A DNA stretch of 12,564 nucleotides, from contig JAPLKY010000292.1 in assembly GCA_026387805.1 (NCBI GenBank), positions 1-12,564 on the forward strand. The letters are read 5' to 3'. Shown piece after piece: positions 7,173 to 12,564 of the stretch. Under the pieces are notes generated by a model. It was not told the DNA's origin, searched no databases, and saw only the letters and a list, made by a program, of their open reading frames with translations. Every line of letters begins with the position of its first letter. The stretch's first letter is position 1. Source of the DNA: Candidatus Krumholzibacteriia bacterium (lineage in GTDB: Bacteria > Krumholzibacteriota > Krumholzibacteriia > Krumholzibacteriales > Krumholzibacteriaceae). The translations under genes and the position numbers were made by a program.

Positions 7173-8315
7173 GTGAGAATGCATATCGTCCTCTCGGCTC
7201 TCTGCCTCTTGCTCCTCTCGTCCGCGGCCGGCGCGGCCGAATGGTACGAGAGGATCACATTAGGGGGGGACTTCCGCTACCGCGCCGAGATGATCAAGGT
7301 GGAGTACAAGGAAGACGATTCCCGCGACCGCATCCGCGCGCGCCTCCGCGCCATGGGAGAGGCGAACGGGAGCTGGAGCGTCGGCCTCGGCCTCGCCACG
7401 GGATCGGACGATCCCGTCTCGACCAACGCGACGCTCACCGGCGGCTATTCGCGAAAAGGGATCATGCTCGATCTCGCCTTCGTCGATTTTCACCCGGGAG
7501 CGATCGCGGGGCTCAACCTCATCGCGGGAAAGATGAACCTGCCCTTCGAGGTCGCCGCGAAGACCGAGCTCATGTGGGACAACGACCTCACGCCGGAAGG
7601 GCTCGCGCTCAGATACCGGCGCGCGGCGTGCGCGAGGGCCGAAGTCTTCCTGAACGGCGCCATGTTCGATATCAGGGATACCGATCCGGACGATCTCGGC
7701 GAGGCCTGGATGCTCGGAGGCCAGGCGGGGCTCGACGCGAAGCTTCCGCGCGGGGTCGGCCTCACGATCGGCGCGGGATACTTCAATTACGAGGGAGCGA
7801 TCGGGAGATTCGGTTTCTACCGGCCGTCCGATTTCTACGGCAATACGACGCAGCTCTGGCGAGGGACGACCGAGATCGGAGGATATTCCTATTACTATCG
7901 CGGGTACGCGCGGGATTTCAATATTATCGAGGCGCTCGGCGTTGTCGATTTCGGACTGCGGGAGTGGGCCGATTTCGCTCTTTTCGGAACATACGTGAAT
8001 AACATCAGGGCGGAGGATCGCAACGTCGGCTGGCTCGCGGGCGGCTCGGCGAGCCGCGGCCGGGACCGGGGCGCGCTGAAGCTCTCCGCGAACTATCGGC
8101 GCCTCGAGTCGGACGCCGTGATCGGCGCCTTCACCGACTCGGATTTCATCGGCGGCGGAACGGGCGGCAAGGGATGGGAGCTCGGTTTCACGTGCGGGGC
8201 GGCAAAGGGAGTCGATCTGAACGCGACGTGGTTCCTGGACGTGAAGAACATCACGGATAAAAGATTCGAAACCGACTACGAGCGGCTGCAGCTCGACGTC
8301 CAGGCGAAGTTCTAG
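7173..8315 (+). CDS. putative porin A (paralogue of porin B)
   Basis: A 380-aa outer-membrane porin candidate. The signal peptide MRMHIVLSALCLLLLSSAAGA is likely cleaved before AEWYERI. The mature chain has many short amphipathic beta strands, few Cys and a C-terminal Phe (DVQAKF), the usual barrel-assembly signal. It is colinear with porin B at 11073: both begin AEWYE and share GSDDPVST, MLDLA-x-VDFHP, LPFE, TPEG, YVNN and KLSANYR. The best family match from memory is the 'putative porin' group (Porin_5-like). The GTG start is set by AAGGAGG (7158-7164), 8 nt upstream. Unlike porin B it has no Pho-type repeat array upstream and probably reads from the preceding genes. Passive uptake of small anions is inferred from the locus only. 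Confidence 0.88.
   Translation: MRMHIVLSALCLLLLSSAAGAAEWYERITLGGDFRYRAEMIKVEYKEDDSRDRIRARLRAMGEANGSWSVGLGLATGSDDPVSTNATLTGGYSRKGIMLDLAFVDFHPGAIAGLNLIAGKMNLPFEVAAKTELMWDNDLTPEGLALRYRRAACARAEVFLNGAMFDIRDTDPDDLGEAWMLGGQAGLDAKLPRGVGLTIGAGYFNYEGAIGRFGFYRPSDFYGNTTQLWRGTTEIGGYSYYYRGYARDFNIIEALGVVDFGLREWADFALFGTYVNNIRAEDRNVGWLAGGSASRGRDRGALKLSANYRRLESDAVIGAFTDSDFIGGGTGGKGWELGFTCGAAKGVDLNATWFLDVKNITDKRFETDYERLQLDVQAKF
7464..7496 (+). repeat. porin paralogue repeat, copy 1
   Basis: Thirty-three bases differing from 11364-11396 at a single position (t at 7480, a at 11380, giving Phe or Tyr). It lies inside porin A and encodes MLDLAFVDFHP. The two copies are exactly 3900 bp apart and in direct orientation. 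Confidence 0.9.
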
Positions 8316-8357
8316 GGGGACGCTTGCGAAGCGGCAAGGCCGTGAGAGCGCGTCGCG

Positions 8358-8411
8358 CGAACCGAAAACTAACATTTCCCTCACGCATGCTTCACATTTC
8401 AATACTATCTT
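8358..8411 (+). promoter_or_regulatory. variant Pho box and promoter of phoBR
   Basis: Consecutive 11-bp units: CTAACATTTCC (8369-8379), CTCACGCATGC (8380-8390) and TTCACATTTCA (8391-8401), preceded by a degenerate unit CGAACCGAAAA (8358-8368). Four nt later comes a -10-like TATCTT (8406-8411). The spacing is the same as in the arrays before porin B and pstS. The activator sites occupy the -35 region, as in promoters activated by PhoB/PhoP. This implies autoregulation of phoBR. The stretch 8316-8357 between porin A and this array holds only weak GC-rich hairpins without a T-run. Confidence 0.75.
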
Positions 8412-8454
8412 TGCGGCATAATGAGATAACCTTGAGGGGGAAATGAGGGCAGAT

Positions 8455-9144
8455 ATGGCCTCTGAACACATACTCGTCGTCGATGATGAAGAGGATATCC
8501 TCGAGCTCGTGAGCTACAACCTCACGAAGGCGGGATACCGCGTGACGAGCGTAACCTCGGGGGAAGACGCCATCAAGTCGGCGCGATCGAAGCTGCCCGA
8601 CCTCGTTCTTCTCGACCTCATGCTGCCCGGGGTGGACGGGCTCGAGGTCTGCAACACGCTCAAGCGCGATTCGCGCACGGCGAACATACCCGTCGTCATG
8701 CTGACGGCGCGCGGGGAAGAGGCCGATATCGTCTCGGGTCTCGAGCTCGGCGCGGACGACTACATCACGAAGCCGTTCAGCCCGCGCGTTCTGCTTGCCC
8801 GGATCAAGGCGGTGCTTCGGAGAAAGACGAAAGCCCCAGCCGAGGAACAAGCGGTCATCAAGCTCAAGGATCTCGTCGTGCACCCGGGGCGTCACGAGGT
8901 CACGGTGCGCGGCAAGAGAGCCGATCTCACTTCGACCGAGTTCAGGATTCTCCATATCCTCGCGCGGCGGCCCGGCTGGGTATTCACGAGACAGCAGATC
9001 ATCGACGGCGCGCGCGGCAAGGACTACGCCGTCACGGATCGCTCCGTTGACGTGCATATCTCGGGTCTTCGGAAGAAGCTCGGTCCCCTCGGGGCGCAGA
9101 TCGAAACCGTGCACGGCGTCGGGTATCGGTTCAAGGAGCACTAA
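8455..9144 (+). CDS. phoB: phosphate regulon response regulator PhoB
   Basis: An OmpR/PhoB-class response regulator, about 229 aa. Receiver domain (residues 1-120): acidic pair in VVDDEED, phosphoacceptor D54 in VLLDLMLPG, Thr in MLTARGEE, Lys in YITKPFSP. A winged-helix DNA-binding domain follows (about 135-229), with LTSTEFRILHILA, the recognition helix RSVDVHISGLRKKLG and the wing VHGVGYRFKE. Its identity rests on the phoR gene directly downstream, pstS nearby and the Pho-like repeats upstream. ATG 8455 is preferred because GAGGG sits 5 nt ahead; ATG 8443 in the same frame has a too-close GAGGGGG. In the recognition helix Ser-Gly stands where E. coli PhoB has Arg-Arg (from memory), which fits the altered binding site. 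The stop abuts the phoR start with no gap. Confidence 0.93.
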   Translation: MASEHILVVDDEEDILELVSYNLTKAGYRVTSVTSGEDAIKSARSKLPDLVLLDLMLPGVDGLEVCNTLKRDSRTANIPVVMLTARGEEADIVSGLELGADDYITKPFSPRVLLARIKAVLRRKTKAPAEEQAVIKLKDLVVHPGRHEVTVRGKRADLTSTEFRILHILARRPGWVFTRQQIIDGARGKDYAVTDRSVDVHISGLRKKLGPLGAQIETVHGVGYRFKEH

Positions 9145-10923
9145 GTGGTCCGAAAACGGCTGCTCTCGCAGTTCTATCCCTTTCATGTCGTCATGCTCGT
9201 GCTTTCGCTCGCGGCTGCGACCTGGTACGCCTCGCACGTCGCGCAGCGGCTCTACTTCAGGAGCACCGAAGAGAGTCTCCTCGCGCGGGCCAGCCTCGCC
9301 GAGCTCGAGCTCGCCGACGCTGGACGGGACACCGGCGGCGGGGCGGTCGATTCGATCTGCAAGACGCTCGGAAGGGCCGCGCAGGCCCGCATCACGGTGG
9401 TACTCGCTTCGGGCAGGGTCATCGGCGATTCGGACGCCGATCCCCGGAGTATGCCCAATCACGGCGATCGCTCCGAGATCGCGCGGGCCCTCGCGGGGGA
9501 GGTCGGCTCGTCGGTGCGATTCAGCGATACGGAGAAAATGAAAATGATGTACATCGCCGTTCCGCTGAAAGGCGACGGGGGGGTCATCGGCGCCATTCGC
9601 GCGTCCGTTCCCCTGAGCATGATCGACGAGAGCTTGCGAGGCATGTATCTCAGAATGTTCCTCGGGCTCGTCGTCGTCGCTCTCGTCGCGGGCATGGTGA
9701 GTTACCGTATGACCCGCAGAATCAGCCGCCCCCTCAGAGACCTCCGCGAGGGAGTCGAACGTTTCGAGGCAGAGGGCCTGAGCTATCGGATCCCCGTTTC
9801 CCGTCTCGAGGAGATCGGTGGCATCGCCGCGCTATTGAACGAGATGGCCGAACGTCTCGACGAGCGCATCCGGGCCGAGGTGCGGCAGATCAGCGAGCAG
9901 GAGGCCGTATTCTCGAGCATGGTGGAGGGGCTCGTCGTCGTCGATCCGGCCGAGCGCTTGACGAGGATCAACCGTTCCGCCGCCCGGTTCCTCGGCGTCG
10001 CGCCCGAGGCAGCCATCGGGAAAAGCATTCAGGAGATCGTGAGGAGTCCATATCTACTGGAGTTTGTCGCAAAGGCGCTCTCGACGGCGGAACCGGTCGA
10101 GGGGGATATCGTGATCCGCGGCGAGCAGGGGGACCGGTTTCTGCAGGCGCACGGCGCGCTTCTCCTCGATGACGAGGGGAAAAAGATCGGCGCGGTGGTG
10201 GTGCTCAACGACGTGACGAGGCTCCAGCGTCTGGAGGGCGTCAGGCGCGATTTCGTGGCCAACGTATCGCATGAGCTCAAGACACCGATAACCTCGATCA
10301 AGGGTTTCGTCGAGACGCTTCGCGACGGGGCCATCCGGAAACCGGGCGACGCGGAGAAATTCCTCGAGATCGTCGCGAAGCAGGCCGACCGGATGAATTC
10401 GATCATCGAGGATCTTCTCCTCCTCTCGCGGGTCGAACGGGATGCGCGCGAGGAGAAGGTCACGCTCGAGAGCACGCCGATCAGGGGCGTCATCCTCGAG
10501 GCGGTCCAGGTGTGCGAGCCGAAGGCGCACGCCAGGGATATCCGGATTTCGGTGAACTGCCCCGAAGGCGTCGTCGTCCGAATCAACGCAGCGCTTCTCG
10601 AACAGGCAATCATCAATCTCGTCGATAACGCGATCAAATACAGCGAGCCGGGATGTCCCGCGAGCGTCGATGCGGAGGAGCTGTCGAGCGAAGTCGTCAT
10701 CCGCGTCGCCGATAAGGGCTGCGGGATCGAAGCGGAGCATCTCTCTCGGATTTTCGAACGCTTCTACAGGGTGGATAAGGCGCGCAGCAGAAAGCTCGGC
10801 GGCACCGGACTCGGCCTCTCGATCGTGAAGCACATCGTTCAGGCGCACGACGGCACGGTCACCGTCGAGAGCGCGCCCGGCGCGGGGACCACCTTCTCGA
10901 TTCACCTGCCGAAGAGCGCCTGA
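9145..10923 (+). CDS. phoR: phosphate regulon sensor histidine kinase PhoR
   Basis: A membrane-bound histidine kinase, 592 aa, which phosphorylates PhoB under phosphate limitation. Domains in order: TM1 (about 12-30), an extracytoplasmic sensor of about 130 residues, TM2 (about 167-188), HAMP (RISRPLRDLREGVERFEAEG), PAS (about 252-365, FSSMVEGLVVVDPAERL), dimerisation/HisKA with phosphoacceptor H376 in NVSHELKTPITSI, and HATPase_c with the N box NLVDNAIKYS (N495), DKGCGI, the F box and GGTGLGLSIVK. The GTG start follows the phoB TAA directly, with AAGGAG (9133-9138) 6 nt upstream, so the two are tightly coupled. The large external domain resembles Bacillus-type PhoR more than E. coli PhoR, which lacks one. 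All catalytic motifs are intact. Confidence 0.94.
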   Translation: MVRKRLLSQFYPFHVVMLVLSLAAATWYASHVAQRLYFRSTEESLLARASLAELELADAGRDTGGGAVDSICKTLGRAAQARITVVLASGRVIGDSDADPRSMPNHGDRSEIARALAGEVGSSVRFSDTEKMKMMYIAVPLKGDGGVIGAIRASVPLSMIDESLRGMYLRMFLGLVVVALVAGMVSYRMTRRISRPLRDLREGVERFEAEGLSYRIPVSRLEEIGGIAALLNEMAERLDERIRAEVRQISEQEAVFSSMVEGLVVVDPAERLTRINRSAARFLGVAPEAAIGKSIQEIVRSPYLLEFVAKALSTAEPVEGDIVIRGEQGDRFLQAHGALLLDDEGKKIGAVVVLNDVTRLQRLEGVRRDFVANVSHELKTPITSIKGFVETLRDGAIRKPGDAEKFLEIVAKQADRMNSIIEDLLLLSRVERDAREEKVTLESTPIRGVILEAVQVCEPKAHARDIRISVNCPEGVVVRINAALLEQAIINLVDNAIKYSEPGCPASVDAEELSSEVVIRVADKGCGIEAEHLSRIFERFYRVDKARSRKLGGTGLGLSIVKHIVQAHDGTVTVESAPGAGTTFSIHLPKSA

Positions 10924-10938
10924 GAGGCCTTCCGAACC

Positions 10939-10992
10939 TTCATCATAAACTCATTTCCCCCTCACAAAACCCTAACGAGCATTCCACATACT
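10939..10992 (+). promoter_or_regulatory. variant Pho box and promoter of porin B
   Basis: Four contiguous 11-bp units: TTCATCATAAA (10939-10949, degenerate), CTCATTTCCCC (10950-10960), CTCACAAAACC (10961-10971) and CTAACGAGCAT (10972-10982). Four nt later comes a weak -10-like CATACT (10987-10992). The transcript would start near 11000 and leave a leader of about 73 nt. No intrinsic terminator is visible between phoR and this array, so read-through from phoR is also possible. Confidence 0.7.
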
Positions 10993-11072
10993 TAGTGGCG
11001 AAAGTCGTTGCATCGAGGCATGGACATCATTCGTCAGAAGCAGTCAGCGGTCTCAAACAGGGAGGTGCCAGA

Positions 11073-12233
11073 GTGAGAAGAATCGCGCTTTTCGTGGTTC
11101 TCGCCTGCTTGTTCGCGCCGGCGGTCGCCAACGCGGCCGAGTGGTACGAGAAGCTCAAGCTGAAGGGGGACGTCCGCTTCCGCAACGAGCTCATTCAGCA
11201 GCAGGACAAGAAAGACAACTTCCGGTGGCGCGTCAGGGCCCGGATCGCCGCGGACGCGGAGATCAACGAGGCGTGGAGCGCCACGATCGGCCTCGCGTCG
11301 GGCTCGGACGACCCCGTTTCGACGAATCAGACGCTCACGGGCGGATTCTCGAGAAAGACCATAATGCTCGATCTCGCCTACGTCGATTTTCACCCGAAGC
11401 AGGCGCCGGGCCTGAACATGATGGCGGGAAAGATGAGACTCCCCTTCGAGACGGCCGACAAGACGCAGCTCGTGTGGGACAACGACATCACGCCCGAGGG
11501 TGTGGCGCTCAAGTACAAGAGCGCGGCGGGCAAAAAGGCGGAGATCTTCATGAACGCCGCCGGCTTCTACCTCACCGACAACAATCCCGACAACGAGCAG
11601 TGGATGTCGGGCGGCCAGGCCGGGTTCAACGCGAAGCCTTCCGCCACGGTGAGCATGATGGCGGGCGCGTCCTACTACGGATACCACCGGACCAAGGGAC
11701 AGCCCGGCATTTACACCCCGGAGAGCTTCTACGGCAACAGCTCGATGAAAACCGGCACCAAGGTCGTCTCGGTGAAGGCCGGCAACACGACCCTCGGCAA
11801 GGACACGGTCGACGTTTTCGGGTACGCGACCGATTTCAAGTTGATCGAGGCTCTGGCGGTTATCGACGTCAAGGTCAACGACAAGGTATCGCTCAGGCTC
11901 ACCGGCGACTACGTGAACAACAGCGGCGCCGACAGCCTGAACACCGCCTACCTCTTCGGCGGGACGCTCAACTACGGCAAGGACAAGGGCTCCATGAAGC
12001 TCTCGGCAAACTACCGTAAGGTCGAAGCCGACGCGGTCCTCGGTCTCTTCACCTACTCCGATCCGTGGGGCGGCGGCGCGAACGGCAAGGGGCTCGAGCT
12101 CGCGTTCTCCTACGGCCTCGCGAAGGGAACGAGCTTCGACGTCATGTACTTCGTCGATACGAAGGGCGTCAAGGAAAGCGATACCGGAAGCGACTATAAC
12201 AGGCTCCAGGCGGACTTCCAGGTCAAGTTCTAG
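11073..12233 (+). CDS. putative porin B, likely phosphate-starvation porin
   Basis: A 386-aa outer-membrane porin candidate. The signal peptide RRIALFVVLACLFAPAVANA is likely cleaved before AEWYEKL. The mature chain is strand-rich with a C-terminal Phe (DFQVKF). It is a clear paralogue of porin A, with no gap between them over roughly the first 150 codons. It differs by an insert-like stretch around KVVSVKAGNTTLGKDTVD and by many more lysines, which could favour anion passage. GTG 11073 is chosen because GGGAGG lies 7 nt upstream (11060-11065) and the signal peptide begins there; the frame is open upstream to 10995, but that would add an unlikely leader covering the promoter. Lying between phoR and pstS with its own Pho-type array, it probably admits phosphate under starvation. 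This is inference, and the chain does not look like a classical OprP. Confidence 0.9.
   Translation: MRRIALFVVLACLFAPAVANAAEWYEKLKLKGDVRFRNELIQQQDKKDNFRWRVRARIAADAEINEAWSATIGLASGSDDPVSTNQTLTGGFSRKTIMLDLAYVDFHPKQAPGLNMMAGKMRLPFETADKTQLVWDNDITPEGVALKYKSAAGKKAEIFMNAAGFYLTDNNPDNEQWMSGGQAGFNAKPSATVSMMAGASYYGYHRTKGQPGIYTPESFYGNSSMKTGTKVVSVKAGNTTLGKDTVDVFGYATDFKLIEALAVIDVKVNDKVSLRLTGDYVNNSGADSLNTAYLFGGTLNYGKDKGSMKLSANYRKVEADAVLGLFTYSDPWGGGANGKGLELAFSYGLAKGTSFDVMYFVDTKGVKESDTGSDYNRLQADFQVKF
11364..11396 (+). repeat. porin paralogue repeat, copy 2
   Basis: Second copy of the 33-base block at 7464-7496, one mismatch, direct orientation, inside porin B and encoding MLDLAYVDFHP. Recombination between the copies would remove or duplicate phoBR. 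Confidence 0.9.
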
Positions 12234-12249
12234 GCGAATGAGGAATGCC

Positions 12250-12303
12250 CTAACGGAATTCTAACAATTTGCTAACATGAAATTCACGGCAGTAGAGCAT
12301 AAT
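12250..12303 (+). promoter_or_regulatory. variant Pho box and promoter of pstS
   Basis: The clearest of the three arrays: CTAACGGAATT (12250-12260), CTAACAATTTG (12261-12271), CTAACATGAAA (12272-12282) and TTCACGGCAGT (12283-12293), an unbroken 11-bp period. A -10-like CATAAT (12298-12303, five of six to TATAAT) follows 4 nt later. The transcript would start near 12310, with a leader of about 24 nt. Only 16 nt separate the porin B stop from the first unit. Confidence 0.85.
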
Positions 12304-12333
12304 CAGGGAACGATGGAACGGAAGGAGAATGAG

Positions 12334-12564
12334 ATGAAAAGATTCAGAAATGCTCTTATGGCGACGATGCTGGCGGCAGTTCTCTGCGTCATCTTCGCGG
12401 GCGCTCCCGGCTTCGCCCAGGGGAACAAGATCGTCATCGACGGTTCGACTACGGTCGGCCCGATCGCGAAGGCGTTCGCCGAGTACTACATGTCCAAGAA
12501 TCCGGGCGTCAACATCACGGTAAGCGAATCGGGGAGCGGGAACGGCGCCAAGTCGCTCATCAAC
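12334..12564 (+). CDS. pstS: phosphate-binding protein PstS, 3' end missing
   Basis: The first 77 codons of the periplasmic phosphate receptor of the Pst ABC importer; the gene runs off the window. The signal peptide is MKRFRNALMATMLAAVLCVI followed by FAGAPGFA, likely cleaved before QGNKIV. The mature start NKIVIDGSTTVGPIAKAF and then ITVSESGSGNGAKSLIN match the phosphate-contacting loops of PstS-type proteins (the STT and SGSG segments). The lone Cys in the signal region is not in a good lipobox, so a soluble periplasmic form is likely. The ATG at 12334 is supported by AAGGAG at 12322-12327. Permease, ATPase and phoU genes would be expected beyond the window edge, but none is visible here. 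Confidence 0.93.
   Translation, partial: MKRFRNALMATMLAAVLCVIFAGAPGFAQGNKIVIDGSTTVGPIAKAFAEYYMSKNPGVNITVSESGSGNGAKSLIN

Noticed and set aside
8316..8357. Terminator after porin A
   Set aside because: Only short GC hairpins such as CTTGC/GCAAG are present, with no T-run, so the call is not supported.
7260..9462. Long minus-strand frames opposite porin A and phoB
   Set aside because: They are antisense to genes with clear family motifs, and their composition is typical of mirror frames in GC-rich DNA.
10054..10905. 283-codon minus-strand frame opposite phoR
   Set aside because: It is antisense to the kinase core, with no motif or ribosome binding site of its own.
1..12564. Mobile elements, CRISPR or defence genes
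   Set aside because: No transposase, integrase, terminal inverted repeats or spacer-repeat array was found. The 11-bp repeats at 8358, 10939 and 12250 are short, contiguous and tied to promoters.

Overview
The window comes from a GC-rich Gram-negative bacterium. It encodes two putative porins with C-terminal Phe, a small outer-membrane barrel candidate and a lipoprotein with a lipobox. GTG and TTG starts are common, and strong GGAGG-type ribosome binding sites precede many genes. The phylum cannot be fixed from this sequence; the Pho sites do not look like the enterobacterial type.

Layout. (1) 1-3449, plus strand: a tight run of murI (5' end cut off), rdgB, and an ABC-2 export pair (ATPase and permease of the NatA/NatB type), closed by a strong bidirectional terminator at 3485-3519. 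(2) 3542-4834, minus strand: an outer-membrane barrel candidate and a lipoprotein, read from a near-consensus sigma70-type promoter at 4874-4902. (3) 5000-6235, plus strand: a family 4 glycosyltransferase interrupted by one in-frame TAA at codon 156, with both halves otherwise intact. (4) 6232-7153, plus strand: a promoter, tRNA-Pro(TGG), a C_GCAxxG_C_C cysteine protein and a small holin-like membrane protein. (5) 7173-12564, plus strand: a phosphate-starvation locus with porin A, phoB, phoR, porin B and the start of pstS.

The most interesting part is the Pho locus. Ahead of phoB, porin B and pstS lie arrays of 11-bp direct repeats with the core CTAAC/CTCAC/TTCAC. Each array ends exactly 4 nt before a -10-like hexamer. 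I read these as a lineage-specific Pho box, closer to the TTAACA repeats of Bacillus PhoP than to the E. coli CTGTCAT box. The recognition helix of this PhoB is altered in a matching way. Expected logic: PhoR senses phosphate limitation and phosphorylates PhoB; PhoB then activates its own operon, porin B (outer-membrane entry) and pstS (periplasmic capture for the Pst transporter). Porin A is a close paralogue with no Pho box of its own. The two porins form long direct repeats on either side of phoBR.

No mobile element, CRISPR array or obvious defence system is visible. No gene-free stretch exceeds 300 bases.
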